Notes under the pieces: generated by a model
The model's input: only the letters and a program-made list of their open reading frames with translations
Database searches by the model: none
Told to the model about the DNA's origin: nothing
Part shown: positions 57,634 through 64,000 of the stretch, piece after piece
Layout: each line of letters opens with the position of its first letter
Position numbering within the stretch: position 1 is the first letter of the stretch
Assembly (NCBI GenBank): GCA_965203635.1
Contig: OZ241903.1
Location: 2,046,001 to 2,110,000 of the forward strand
Length of the DNA stretch: 64,000 nt
Source: Aldehydirespirator sp965203635
Lineage (GTDB): Bacteria; Actinomycetota; Acidimicrobiia; Acidimicrobiales; Aldehydirespiratoraceae
Reading direction: 5' to 3'
Position numbers and translations under genes: made by a program

Positions 57634-58902
57634 GTGGCGAAGCTTGGTGAGGGTGGCGAGCTTCTGAAGTGCTCGTTCTGCGGCAAGTCGCAGAAGCAGG
57701 TCAAGAAGCTCATTGCCGGCCCCGGCGTCTACATCTGCGACGAGTGCATCGATCTCTGCAACGAGATCATCGACGAGGAACTGGCCGGCCCGTCCGACGA
57801 CCCGGTCGGCGAGCTGCCCGCCCCTCGTGAGATCTACACCTTCCTTGACGACTACATCGTCGGGCAGGACAGCGCCAAGCGCATCCTCTCGGTCGCGGTC
57901 TACAACCACTACAAGCGAGTGCAGCTCGGCGAGAGCCAGGACCCCGACATAGAGCTCCAGAAGTCGAACATCCTTCTCATAGGCCCAACCGGCTGCGGCA
58001 AGACGCTCATGGCCCAGACGCTCGCCCGGATGCTCAACGTGCCCTTCGCCATAGCCGACGCCACCGCCCTGACCGAGGCCGGCTACGTGGGCGAGGACGT
58101 GGAGAACATCCTTCTGAAATTGATCCAGGCCGCCGACTACGACGTGAAGAAGGCCGAGAAGGGCATCATCTACATAGACGAGATCGACAAGATCGCCCGC
58201 AAGAGCGAGAACCCGTCGATCACTCGCGACGTCTCAGGCGAGGGCGTCCAGCAGGCTCTGCTCAAGATCCTGGAGGGCACGTCGGCGTCCGTGCCCCCGC
58301 AGGGGGGGCGCAAGCACCCTCACCAGGAGTTCATCCAGATCGACACGACCAATGTCCTGTTCATCTGCGGGGGAGCGTTCGCCGGCATCGAGAAGATCGT
58401 GGAGCGCCGCACCGGCACCCGGGGTGTCGGATTCGGCGCCGACATCCGCCGGCCCGAGGACAAGGACCTGGGCGCCATATTCGCCGAGGTGCTCCCGGAG
58501 GATCTCACCAAGTACGGGCTGATCCCCGAGTTCATAGGGCGGCTGCCGGTGATGGGAGCGGTCGGCAGCCTGGAGCGCGACGCCCTGACGCGCATTCTGG
58601 TGGAACCCCGCAACGCCCTCGTCAAGCAGTACCAGAAGATGTTCCGGTTCGAGAACGTCGATCTGGCCTTCGAAGAGGAGGCGTTGGAGGCGATAGCCGA
58701 CGAGGCCATCAAGCGGGCATCGGGGGCTCGGGGGCTGCGGGCCGTGCTCGAGGAGGTCCTGCTCGACATCATGTACGACCTCCCGGGTCGCGAGGACATC
58801 TCCACTGTGGTGATCGACCGCGGGGCCGTATGCCGGAACGTGAACCCCACGCTCGTACCCCGCGCCGAGGAGGACGACACTCGCTCCCGGCGGGCCAGCT
58901 GA
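57634..58902 (+). CDS. clpX: Clp protease ATP-binding subunit ClpX
   Basis: AAA+ unfoldase that feeds ClpP. The 422-residue protein has the N-terminal zinc-binding domain (CSFCGKSQ...CDECIDLC), Walker A GPTGCGKTL, the pore region GYVGEDVEN, Walker B IIYIDEIDKIARK, and C-terminal LRAVLEEVLLDIMYDLPGR. The start is GTG at 57634. Confidence 0.96.
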   Translation: MAKLGEGGELLKCSFCGKSQKQVKKLIAGPGVYICDECIDLCNEIIDEELAGPSDDPVGELPAPREIYTFLDDYIVGQDSAKRILSVAVYNHYKRVQLGESQDPDIELQKSNILLIGPTGCGKTLMAQTLARMLNVPFAIADATALTEAGYVGEDVENILLKLIQAADYDVKKAEKGIIYIDEIDKIARKSENPSITRDVSGEGVQQALLKILEGTSASVPPQGGRKHPHQEFIQIDTTNVLFICGGAFAGIEKIVERRTGTRGVGFGADIRRPEDKDLGAIFAEVLPEDLTKYGLIPEFIGRLPVMGAVGSLERDALTRILVEPRNALVKQYQKMFRFENVDLAFEEEALEAIADEAIKRASGARGLRAVLEEVLLDIMYDLPGREDISTVVIDRGAVCRNVNPTLVPRAEEDDTRSRRAS

Positions 58903-58919
58903 CGCCATAGGGGCCCTCG

Positions 58920-60221
58920 TTGGACTACGGCGCGGCCCTGGACCACCTTGAGACTCTGATCAACTACGAGTCCCGGCCCCGCGCCGGCCGGGTCCACGGC
59001 CTCAGCCTGGAGTCGATGCGCCGGCTCAGCGACGCCATGGGCGACCCGCAGCGGTGCTACCGGGTGGTGCACGTCACCGGCACCAACGGCAAGGGGTCCA
59101 CCGTGCGGGTCACGGCCCGCCTGCTCCAGGAGATGGGCCTGAAGGTCGGCGCCTACGTCAGCCCCCATCTGGTGGCCCCCACCGAGCGGATCTCGGTCGA
59201 CGCCGAGCCCATCGACCCCGAGACCTTCGGCGCGGCCGTCGGCGACGTGGCCCGCTTCACCGACCATCTCCGGATGCAGGCCACCTGGTTCGAGACGGTG
59301 ACCGCGGCCGCGCTCCAGCACTTCGCCGACGTGGCCGTGGACGTGGCCGTGGTGGAGGTCGGGATGCTGGGACGCTTCGACGCCACCAACGTGGTGGAGG
59401 CCGAGGTGGCCACGCTCACCAACGTGGGGATGGACCACACCGACGGGGTCGGCGACTGGCGCATGGCCGTGGCCACCGAGAAGGCCGGCATCGTCAAGCC
59501 CGACTCGACGGTGGTTTGCGGCGAGACCGACCCCGGGGTGCGTGAGGCGTTCCGGGCCGAGCCTCATGCGGCCATGCTCGAGCGGGGCCGCGACTTCGGG
59601 TTCGACAACGAGCGGCTGGCGGTCGGCGGGTGGTCGGCCGACCTGTACACGCCCCACGGCCGCCACGAGGGGGCGCTGGTCGCGCTGCACGGGCGCCACC
59701 AGCTCGACAACGTGTCGCTGGCGGTCGCCACCGCGGAGGCGTTCTTCGACGGACCCCTGCCCGAGGACGTGGTCGACGCGGCGTTGGCCAGTGTGAGGGT
59801 GCCGGGCCGGTTCGAGATTGTCGGCCGCGAGCCGTTGACCATCCTGGACGGCGCCCACAACCCCGACGGTGCCCGGGCCGCGACCACCGCCCTCAACGAG
59901 GACTTCGCGCCGGCGGGCCGGCGGTTCCTGGTGGTGGGGATGCAGTCGGGCCGCGACGTCGCCGGGGTGCTCGAGGGGCTCGAAGCCGGCCAGGCCGAGC
60001 TGGTGGTGTGCTGTACCGCTCCCACCGCCCGGGGCATCCCCGCGGCCGACGTGGCCTCCGCGGCCACCGGGATCGGCGCGGCCGCGGAGGCGGTCACCGA
60101 CGTCGGCGCCGCCCTCGAGAGGGTCTTCGAGCTGGCCGGCCCCGCCGACGTGATTACCGTGACCGGCTCCTTCACCGTCATCGGCGCAGCCAAAGTAGCC
60201 CTGGGCCCGAGCGGCCCGTGA
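58920..60221 (+). CDS. folC: Folylpolyglutamate synthase/dihydrofolate synthase
   Basis: Adds glutamate to folates. The 433-residue Mur-ligase-fold protein has the P loop VTGTNGKGSTVRV, VEVGMLGRFDATNVV, TNVGMDHTDGVGDW, RHQLDNVSLAVATAEAF and ILDGAHNPDGARA. It starts at a TTG (58920) 17 nt after clpX. Its last codons (GTAGCC...CCCGAGCGGCCCGTGA) are the first part of the dispersed repeat, so the C-terminal VALGPSGP is encoded by repeat sequence. valS, often between clpX and folC in actinobacteria, is missing. Confidence 0.93.
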   Translation: MDYGAALDHLETLINYESRPRAGRVHGLSLESMRRLSDAMGDPQRCYRVVHVTGTNGKGSTVRVTARLLQEMGLKVGAYVSPHLVAPTERISVDAEPIDPETFGAAVGDVARFTDHLRMQATWFETVTAAALQHFADVAVDVAVVEVGMLGRFDATNVVEAEVATLTNVGMDHTDGVGDWRMAVATEKAGIVKPDSTVVCGETDPGVREAFRAEPHAAMLERGRDFGFDNERLAVGGWSADLYTPHGRHEGALVALHGRHQLDNVSLAVATAEAFFDGPLPEDVVDAALASVRVPGRFEIVGREPLTILDGAHNPDGARAATTALNEDFAPAGRRFLVVGMQSGRDVAGVLEGLEAGQAELVVCCTAPTARGIPAADVASAATGIGAAAEAVTDVGAALERVFELAGPADVITVTGSFTVIGAAKVALGPSGP

Positions 60222-60291
60222 GCGCAGCGAACAGGAGCGGGTAGCCCTGGGCCCGAGCGGCCCGTGAGCGCAGCGAACAGGAGCGGGTAGC
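60195..60291 (+). repeat. Dispersed repeat core, two perfect 46-bp tandem copies (I and J)
   Basis: 60195-60240 and 60241-60286 are identical 46-bp units (GTAGCCCTGGGCCCGAGCGG then CCCGTGAGCGCAGCGAACAG GAGCGG), with a further GTAGC. The first unit contains the folC stop TGA at 60219-60221. The TAGAGGCCGAG and CATACGGG parts are absent. Confidence 0.95.
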
Positions 60292-60310
60292 ACAGCACGC
60301 GACTGAGCCG

Positions 60311-60316
60311 TAGCAT
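60311..60316 (+). promoter_or_regulatory. -10-like TAGCAT giving a leaderless ndk start
   Basis: TAGCAT ends 7 nt before the GTG at 60324, the same hexamer and spacing as at tyrA. Confidence 0.5.
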
Positions 60317-60323
60317 CCCGGCC

Positions 60324-60734
60324 GTGGACCGGACTCTGATCATCTGCAAGCCTGACTCAGTGGAGCGGGGCCTGGTGGGCGACGTCATCGGCCGTCTGGA
60401 GCGCAAGGGCCTGCGGCTGGTGGCCGCCGAGCTCCGCACCCTCGACGCCGACCTGCTCGCCCGCCACTACGCCGAGCACACGGAGAAGCCCTTCTACGGG
60501 GACCTGGTGGCCTTCATGGGCCGTAGCCCCGTGCTGGTGGCCGTGGTGGAGGGGCCCCGCGACACCTGGAACGTCGTGCGGGAGATGATGGGTGCCACCG
60601 ACCCGATCAAGGCCGCTCCCGGCACCATCCGGGGGGACTTCGGCACGATGGTCACCGAGAACCTGGTCCACGGCAGCGACTCGCCGGAGTCGGCCCGGCG
60701 GGAGATCGAGCTGTTCTTCCCCGACTTGGCATAA
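60324..60734 (+). CDS. ndk: Nucleoside diphosphate kinase
   Basis: Transfers the gamma phosphate between nucleoside triphosphates. The 136-residue protein begins DRTLIICKPDSVERGLVG and has the catalytic His in NLVHGSDSPESA, plus GATDPIKAAPGTIRGDFG. Start GTG 60324. It precedes mreB, as in several actinobacteria. Confidence 0.95.
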   Translation: MDRTLIICKPDSVERGLVGDVIGRLERKGLRLVAAELRTLDADLLARHYAEHTEKPFYGDLVAFMGRSPVLVAVVEGPRDTWNVVREMMGATDPIKAAPGTIRGDFGTMVTENLVHGSDSPESARREIELFFPDLA

Positions 60735-60739
60735 GAGTT

Positions 60740-60825
60740 GGCACTAAAGCGAGCGATCGACCAGAATCCCGGCTGCGGGAACGGCTGAGGCGGTCTGTGT
60801 GCTAGTGCCCTCCATCGTCTACAAT
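60740..60825 (+). promoter_or_regulatory. Leader with inverted repeat and -10 TACAAT before mreB
   Basis: GGCACTA (60740-60746) pairs with TAGTGCC (60803-60809) across 56 nt. TACAAT at 60820-60825 is the best -10 match in the ndk-mreB gap (158 nt). A clear -35 box is not seen, so this may be a second, leadered mreB promoter. Confidence 0.35.
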
Positions 60826-60863
60826 CCCCGGCGACGGGCGGACCGGGTCTCTTGGCGCGGTGC

Positions 60864-60869
60864 TATGGT
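60864..60869 (+). promoter_or_regulatory. -10 TATGGT upstream of mreB
   Basis: TATGGT ends 24 nt before the mreB ATG at 60894, leaving room for a short leader (GAGG at 60882). Confidence 0.35.
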
Positions 60870-60893
60870 CCTCAACCTGATCGAGGCATCACA

Positions 60894-61913
60894 ATGAGCA
60901 CAGCGAGCATGCTTTCGGGGCTGGGATGGGTCATGGGGCGCGACATGGCTCTCGACCTCGGTACCGCGAACACCGTCGTGTACGTGCGCGGCGAGGGGAT
61001 CGTGCTCGACGAGCCGTCGGTGGTGGCCGTCAACACCAAGAACGGCAAGGTGCTGGCCGTGGGCTCCGAAGCGAAGAGCATGATCGGTCGCACACCGTCG
61101 CACATCCAGGCCGTCCGTCCGCTCCGGGACGGGGTGATCGCCGACTTCGACATGTGCGAGGAGATGCTGCGCTTCTTCATCGAGCGCGTCCATCAGCGAC
61201 GCTGGACCAAGCCGCGGATGGTCATCGCCGTGCCGTCGGGAATCACCGGTGTCGAACAGCGGGCCGTGCAGGAGGCGGCCGAGTCCGCGGGCGCCCGGAA
61301 GCCGACTCACATCATTGAGGAGCCGATGGCCGCCGCGATCGGCACCGGGCTCCAGGTGTGGGAGCCGACCGGAAACATGATCGTCGATGTTGGCGGAGGC
61401 ACGACCGAGGTAGCCGTCATCTCGCTCGGCGGCATCGTTTCCAGCCAGTCGATCCGGGTGGGGGGAGACGAGTTCGACAACGTCATCGCCCAGTTCGTCA
61501 AGAAGGAGCACTCGCTGCTGATCGGGGAGCGCACCGCCGAGGAGATCAAGATCATGCTCGGGTCGGCCTACCCGCTGGCCCGGGAGGCGAGGGCCGAGAT
61601 CCGGGGCCGTGACCTCGTGAGCGGGCTGCCCCGTGTGGTCTCGGTCACCACCGAGGACATCCGCGAGGGCTTGGAGGAGTCGGTGACCGCCATCTGCGAC
61701 GCCGTGCGGGGCACGCTGGACCACACACCCCCGGAGCTGGCCGCAGACATCATGGAATCGGGCATCATGCTGGCGGGCGGGGGCGCGCTGTTGAGGAATC
61801 TGGACCAGCGGCTGGCCAACGAGACCGGCATGCCGATCACGGTCGCCCAGGATCCGCTGCTCGCCGTGGTGAGGGGCTGTGGCCATGTGCTCGACAACTT
61901 GGACCAGCGGTGA
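60894..61913 (+). CDS. mreB: Rod shape-determining protein MreB
   Basis: Actin-like filament that directs cylindrical wall growth. The 339-residue protein has MALDLGTANTVVYVRGEGI (phosphate 1), IEEPMAAAIGTGL, IVDVGGGTTEVAVISLGGIV and GIMLAGGGALLRNLDQRL. ATG 60894 gives a standard N-terminus. Its presence with mreC, mreD and PBP2 indicates lateral elongation, in contrast to polar-growing actinobacteria that lack mreB. Confidence 0.95.
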   Translation: MSTASMLSGLGWVMGRDMALDLGTANTVVYVRGEGIVLDEPSVVAVNTKNGKVLAVGSEAKSMIGRTPSHIQAVRPLRDGVIADFDMCEEMLRFFIERVHQRRWTKPRMVIAVPSGITGVEQRAVQEAAESAGARKPTHIIEEPMAAAIGTGLQVWEPTGNMIVDVGGGTTEVAVISLGGIVSSQSIRVGGDEFDNVIAQFVKKEHSLLIGERTAEEIKIMLGSAYPLAREARAEIRGRDLVSGLPRVVSVTTEDIREGLEESVTAICDAVRGTLDHTPPELAADIMESGIMLAGGGALLRNLDQRLANETGMPITVAQDPLLAVVRGCGHVLDNLDQR

Positions 61914-61942
61914 CCGCAACGGGCGATCTCTAACCCTGGACG

Positions 61943-62839
61943 ATGGCGGTCGCCCAGCGCAGCGGGCGGTCCCGCTACCGCTTGTTGCTGCTGATCCTGA
62001 CAGCGGCAACGCTTCTCACCCTTGACTTCCGCGGCTTCGGGCCGCTCGACACCGCCCAGAGCCGGGTTCGCGACGTACTCCAGCCGGTGGTCTCCGCGGT
62101 CGATGTAGTGCTCGGGCCGGTGGCCGAGGTCTGGACCGTGATGTTCACCTACAACGACCTCCGCTCCGAGAACGAGAGGCTCAGAGACGAGATCGACCGG
62201 CTCGCCAGCGCCGACATACGCGACGCGGCCGAGCAGGACGCGCTCGAGAGGCTGCTGGACGCCACCGGGGTGACCTTCGTCGAAGGCGTGGAACGGCTGA
62301 CCGCGACGGTGCTGCGCGACTCCGTGGGGAACTTCGATGACGACGTGATGTCGATCGACGTGGGTCACCGCGACGGGGTGGCTCCGGGCATGGCCGTCGT
62401 CACCTCGGCCGGTTTCGTGGGCCGGGTGGAGACCGTCGACGCGGCCTCGAGCACGGTCACCGCGGTGAGCGATCCCAGCCTGGTCGTCGGAGTGCGCCTG
62501 CTGGACACCGGCGACGTGGCGCTCGGCCACGGCATGGCCGGCGACCCGACCCAGTTCGTGGTGGACGCCGGCCTGCGCTGGCCCGAGACCGGGGACCTGT
62601 CGGAGCTGCCCGCGGTGGGGAGCCCGGTGGTGACTGCGGCCGGCAGCCGCTATCCCGCCGACATACCGGTGGGCCGGGTGGCATCGGTCGAGCCGTCGGA
62701 GGCAGGGCTGGCCCAGTTGGTGACCGTCGATCTGGCCGCGGACGTCCAGGATCTCGGCTACGTGACCGTGCTGCTGCAGACACCCACCGACGAAGCACCC
62801 GTCGGCCCGGACTCCCCGTTCCCGGAGCCGTCGCCATGA
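61943..62839 (+). CDS. mreC: Rod shape-determining protein MreC
   Basis: Membrane-anchored partner of MreB. The 298-residue protein has one N-terminal membrane helix (YRLLLLILTAATLLTLDF), a coiled coil (DLRSENERLRDEIDRLASADIRDAAEQDALERLL) and a beta-barrel domain with GHRDGVAPGMAVVTSAGFVGRVETV and VDLAADVQDLGYVTVLL. A 4-base overlap joins it to mreD (ATGA). Confidence 0.9.
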   Translation: MAVAQRSGRSRYRLLLLILTAATLLTLDFRGFGPLDTAQSRVRDVLQPVVSAVDVVLGPVAEVWTVMFTYNDLRSENERLRDEIDRLASADIRDAAEQDALERLLDATGVTFVEGVERLTATVLRDSVGNFDDDVMSIDVGHRDGVAPGMAVVTSAGFVGRVETVDAASSTVTAVSDPSLVVGVRLLDTGDVALGHGMAGDPTQFVVDAGLRWPETGDLSELPAVGSPVVTAAGSRYPADIPVGRVASVEPSEAGLAQLVTVDLAADVQDLGYVTVLLQTPTDEAPVGPDSPFPEPSP

Positions 62840-63441
62840 CGGCGCCGCAGCCGTCACAGAGTGTGCTGCGCTCGCGCCGCCTGCTGGCGAGGGGCAGTGT
62901 GGCCATGATCGGGCTGCGGCTCGTCATCGTGTGCCTGTTCGCGCTGCTGTTGCAGCTGACGTTCTTCTCGCAGGTGAGGGTGGCCGGGGTCGCGCCGGAG
63001 CTGCCGGCGCTCGTAGCCATCCTGGCCGGCCTCTTCGCCGGCCCCCGGCGGGGTTCGGTGATCGCGTTCTGCGCCGGCCTGATGTGGGACATCTACCTGT
63101 CCACGCCGCTCGGCCTAGCCGCAGCCTCCTTCGTTGTCGTGGCCTACACGCTCGGCGGCATAACCGAGGACCTGTTCCACGACACGCGCCTCCAGACGCT
63201 GCTGCTGGTGTTCGTCGGCACGGCAGCCACAGTGACGGTCTATGCCCTGCTGGGCGAGGTGGTCGGCCAGCGCGGCCTGATCGACGACCGTCTGCCGCGG
63301 GTCGTGCTGATCGCATCGGGCTGGAACGCGTTGCTCTCGCTGGCCGCAGCACCGGCAATGCGATGGGCTGTCGCCAGCGGGCCTGCTCGGAGCCGGACGC
63401 GGCGGCGCGAGCCCCCCGCTTCGCCGTTGAAGGGTCGCTGA
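62836..63441 (+). CDS. mreD: Rod shape-determining protein MreD
   Basis: A 201-residue polytopic protein with about five membrane helices (LRLVIVCLFALLLQLTFF, LVAILAGLFAGPRRGSVIAFCAGLMWDIYLSTPLGLAA). The GxxxDxxxxxPLG-type pattern GLMWDIYLSTPLG is typical of MreD. It shares a 1-base stop/start overlap with mrdA. Confidence 0.88.
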   Translation: MTAPQPSQSVLRSRRLLARGSVAMIGLRLVIVCLFALLLQLTFFSQVRVAGVAPELPALVAILAGLFAGPRRGSVIAFCAGLMWDIYLSTPLGLAAASFVVVAYTLGGITEDLFHDTRLQTLLLVFVGTAATVTVYALLGEVVGQRGLIDDRLPRVVLIASGWNALLSLAAAPAMRWAVASGPARSRTRRREPPASPLKGR

Positions 63442-64000
63442 TGGCCTCCAACGGCGCCGACATCGACGAGCGGCAAGGTTTCCGGCTCTATGCGATCGGC
63501 ATCGTGGCGGTGTGCCTGGTGGCCGCCCTGTTCGCTCGCCTGTGGTACCTGCAGGTTCTCGAGAGCGAGGAGCTGCAGGATGTCGCGGCAACCAACATCC
63601 TGCGAGTCGTGTACACGGAAGCGCCGAGGGGGCGCATCTTCGACGCTCAGGGCAGGATCCTCGTCGACAACCGCGTAGTCCAAGTGGTGACCGTCGACCG
63701 TTTGGAGTTCCGCGCCGCCCTGGACGAGTCCGAGCAGCGGGACGCTCTGCTCGAATTGGCCGAGATCGTCAGCCGCTCGGGGCGCCTCACCAAGGTGCGT
63801 CACATCGAGGAGCGGCTCAGCAGCCTGGAGTACGGCCCCTTCGACAAGGTTCCCGTGGCGTTCGACATAGACCCCGACCTGCTCGTGTATCTGGGTGAGC
63901 GGCCGGACCTGTTCCCAGGGGTCTCGGTGGAGGAGCGCACCGTGCGCAGCTACCCGTACGGCGAGCTGGCCGCGCATCTGCTCGGCTACGTCGGTCCGCT
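63441..64000 (+). CDS. mrdA: Penicillin-binding protein 2 (MrdA), 5' part
   Basis: The first 186 codons run off the right edge. A short cytosolic start, one membrane helix (GFRLYAIGIVAVCLVAALFARLWYLQV) and the start of the pedestal domain (AATNILRVVYTEAPRGRIFDAQGRILVDNR) match class B PBPs of the PBP2 type. The transpeptidase domain and SxxK lie beyond the window. Gene order mreB-mreC-mreD-mrdA is standard for the elongasome. Confidence 0.9.
   Translation, partial: MASNGADIDERQGFRLYAIGIVAVCLVAALFARLWYLQVLESEELQDVAATNILRVVYTEAPRGRIFDAQGRILVDNRVVQVVTVDRLEFRAALDESEQRDALLELAEIVSRSGRLTKVRHIEERLSSLEYGPFDKVPVAFDIDPDLLVYLGERPDLFPGVSVEERTVRSYPYGELAAHLLGYVGP

Overview
The window is about 70% GC, with short intergenic gaps, many GTG starts and 4-base stop/start overlaps. 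Gene order follows actinobacterial chromosomes: tlyA-nadK-pyrG-NUDIX-xerD-scpA-scpB-rluB-cmk, and tig-clpP-clpX-folC-ndk-mreBCD-mrdA. Together with the mreBCD elongation genes and many starts placed 6-9 nt after a TANNNT hexamer, this suggests a rod-shaped, deep-branching actinobacterium, possibly Acidimicrobiia. The class is inference; no rRNA gene is present.

Layout. 1-3286: 5' part of a large secreted Calx-beta surface protein (minus strand, runs off the left edge). 3347-4188: gene remnants, including the start of an IS110 transposase. 4244-8616: VOC protein, mutM, hemH, an enoyl-CoA hydratase homologue and a NifU/NfuA-type Fe-S protein. 8760-16722: dxs, a PAP2 membrane protein, tldD/tldE, uppP, a SAF-domain protein, an FmdB zinc ribbon and plsY. 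16748-20103: moeA-moaA-moaC and a small membrane protein. 20109-38896: accessory catabolic and transport region with a beta-lactamase-fold hydrolase, tRNA-Ala, an Lrp regulator facing an HPPD-like VOC gene, an AraC regulator facing a hydrolase plus a branched-chain amino-acid-type ABC transporter (LivM and LivG fused), an ERG4/ERG24-type sterol reductase homologue, amt, a FabH-type ketosynthase, a carbamoylase-type M20 hydrolase, RidA, a small GatC/AtzG-like protein, an amidase and more alpha/beta hydrolases. 39059-52447: housekeeping block for ribosome methylation, NAD kinase, CTP synthase, recombination, chromosome condensation, aromatic amino acids, CMP kinase, lipids and ispH. 52662-55332: HTH protein, SAM methyltransferase, MBL hydrolase, then tRNA-Gly. 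55547-64000: trigger factor, ClpP/X, FolC, Ndk, MreBCD and the start of PBP2.

Two sequence phenomena cut across this ordinary gene content. First, a GC-rich dispersed repeat (core about 45 bp, full element about 95 bp) occurs in ten copies. Four full copies begin on the stop codon of the preceding gene (hemH, dxs, rluB, ispH), and a core copy contains the folC stop. Two sites hold perfect tandem duplicates of it (67 bp and 46 bp units). Second, short tandem duplications repeatedly sit on gene boundaries: 18-bp start-codon units before a beta-lactamase-fold gene and livMG, a 17-18-bp chain of ATGA stop/start units between aroA and cmk, and 10-14-bp duplications at livF/livH, scpB/rluB and the plsC stop. 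I found no CRISPR array, prophage or intact insertion sequence.
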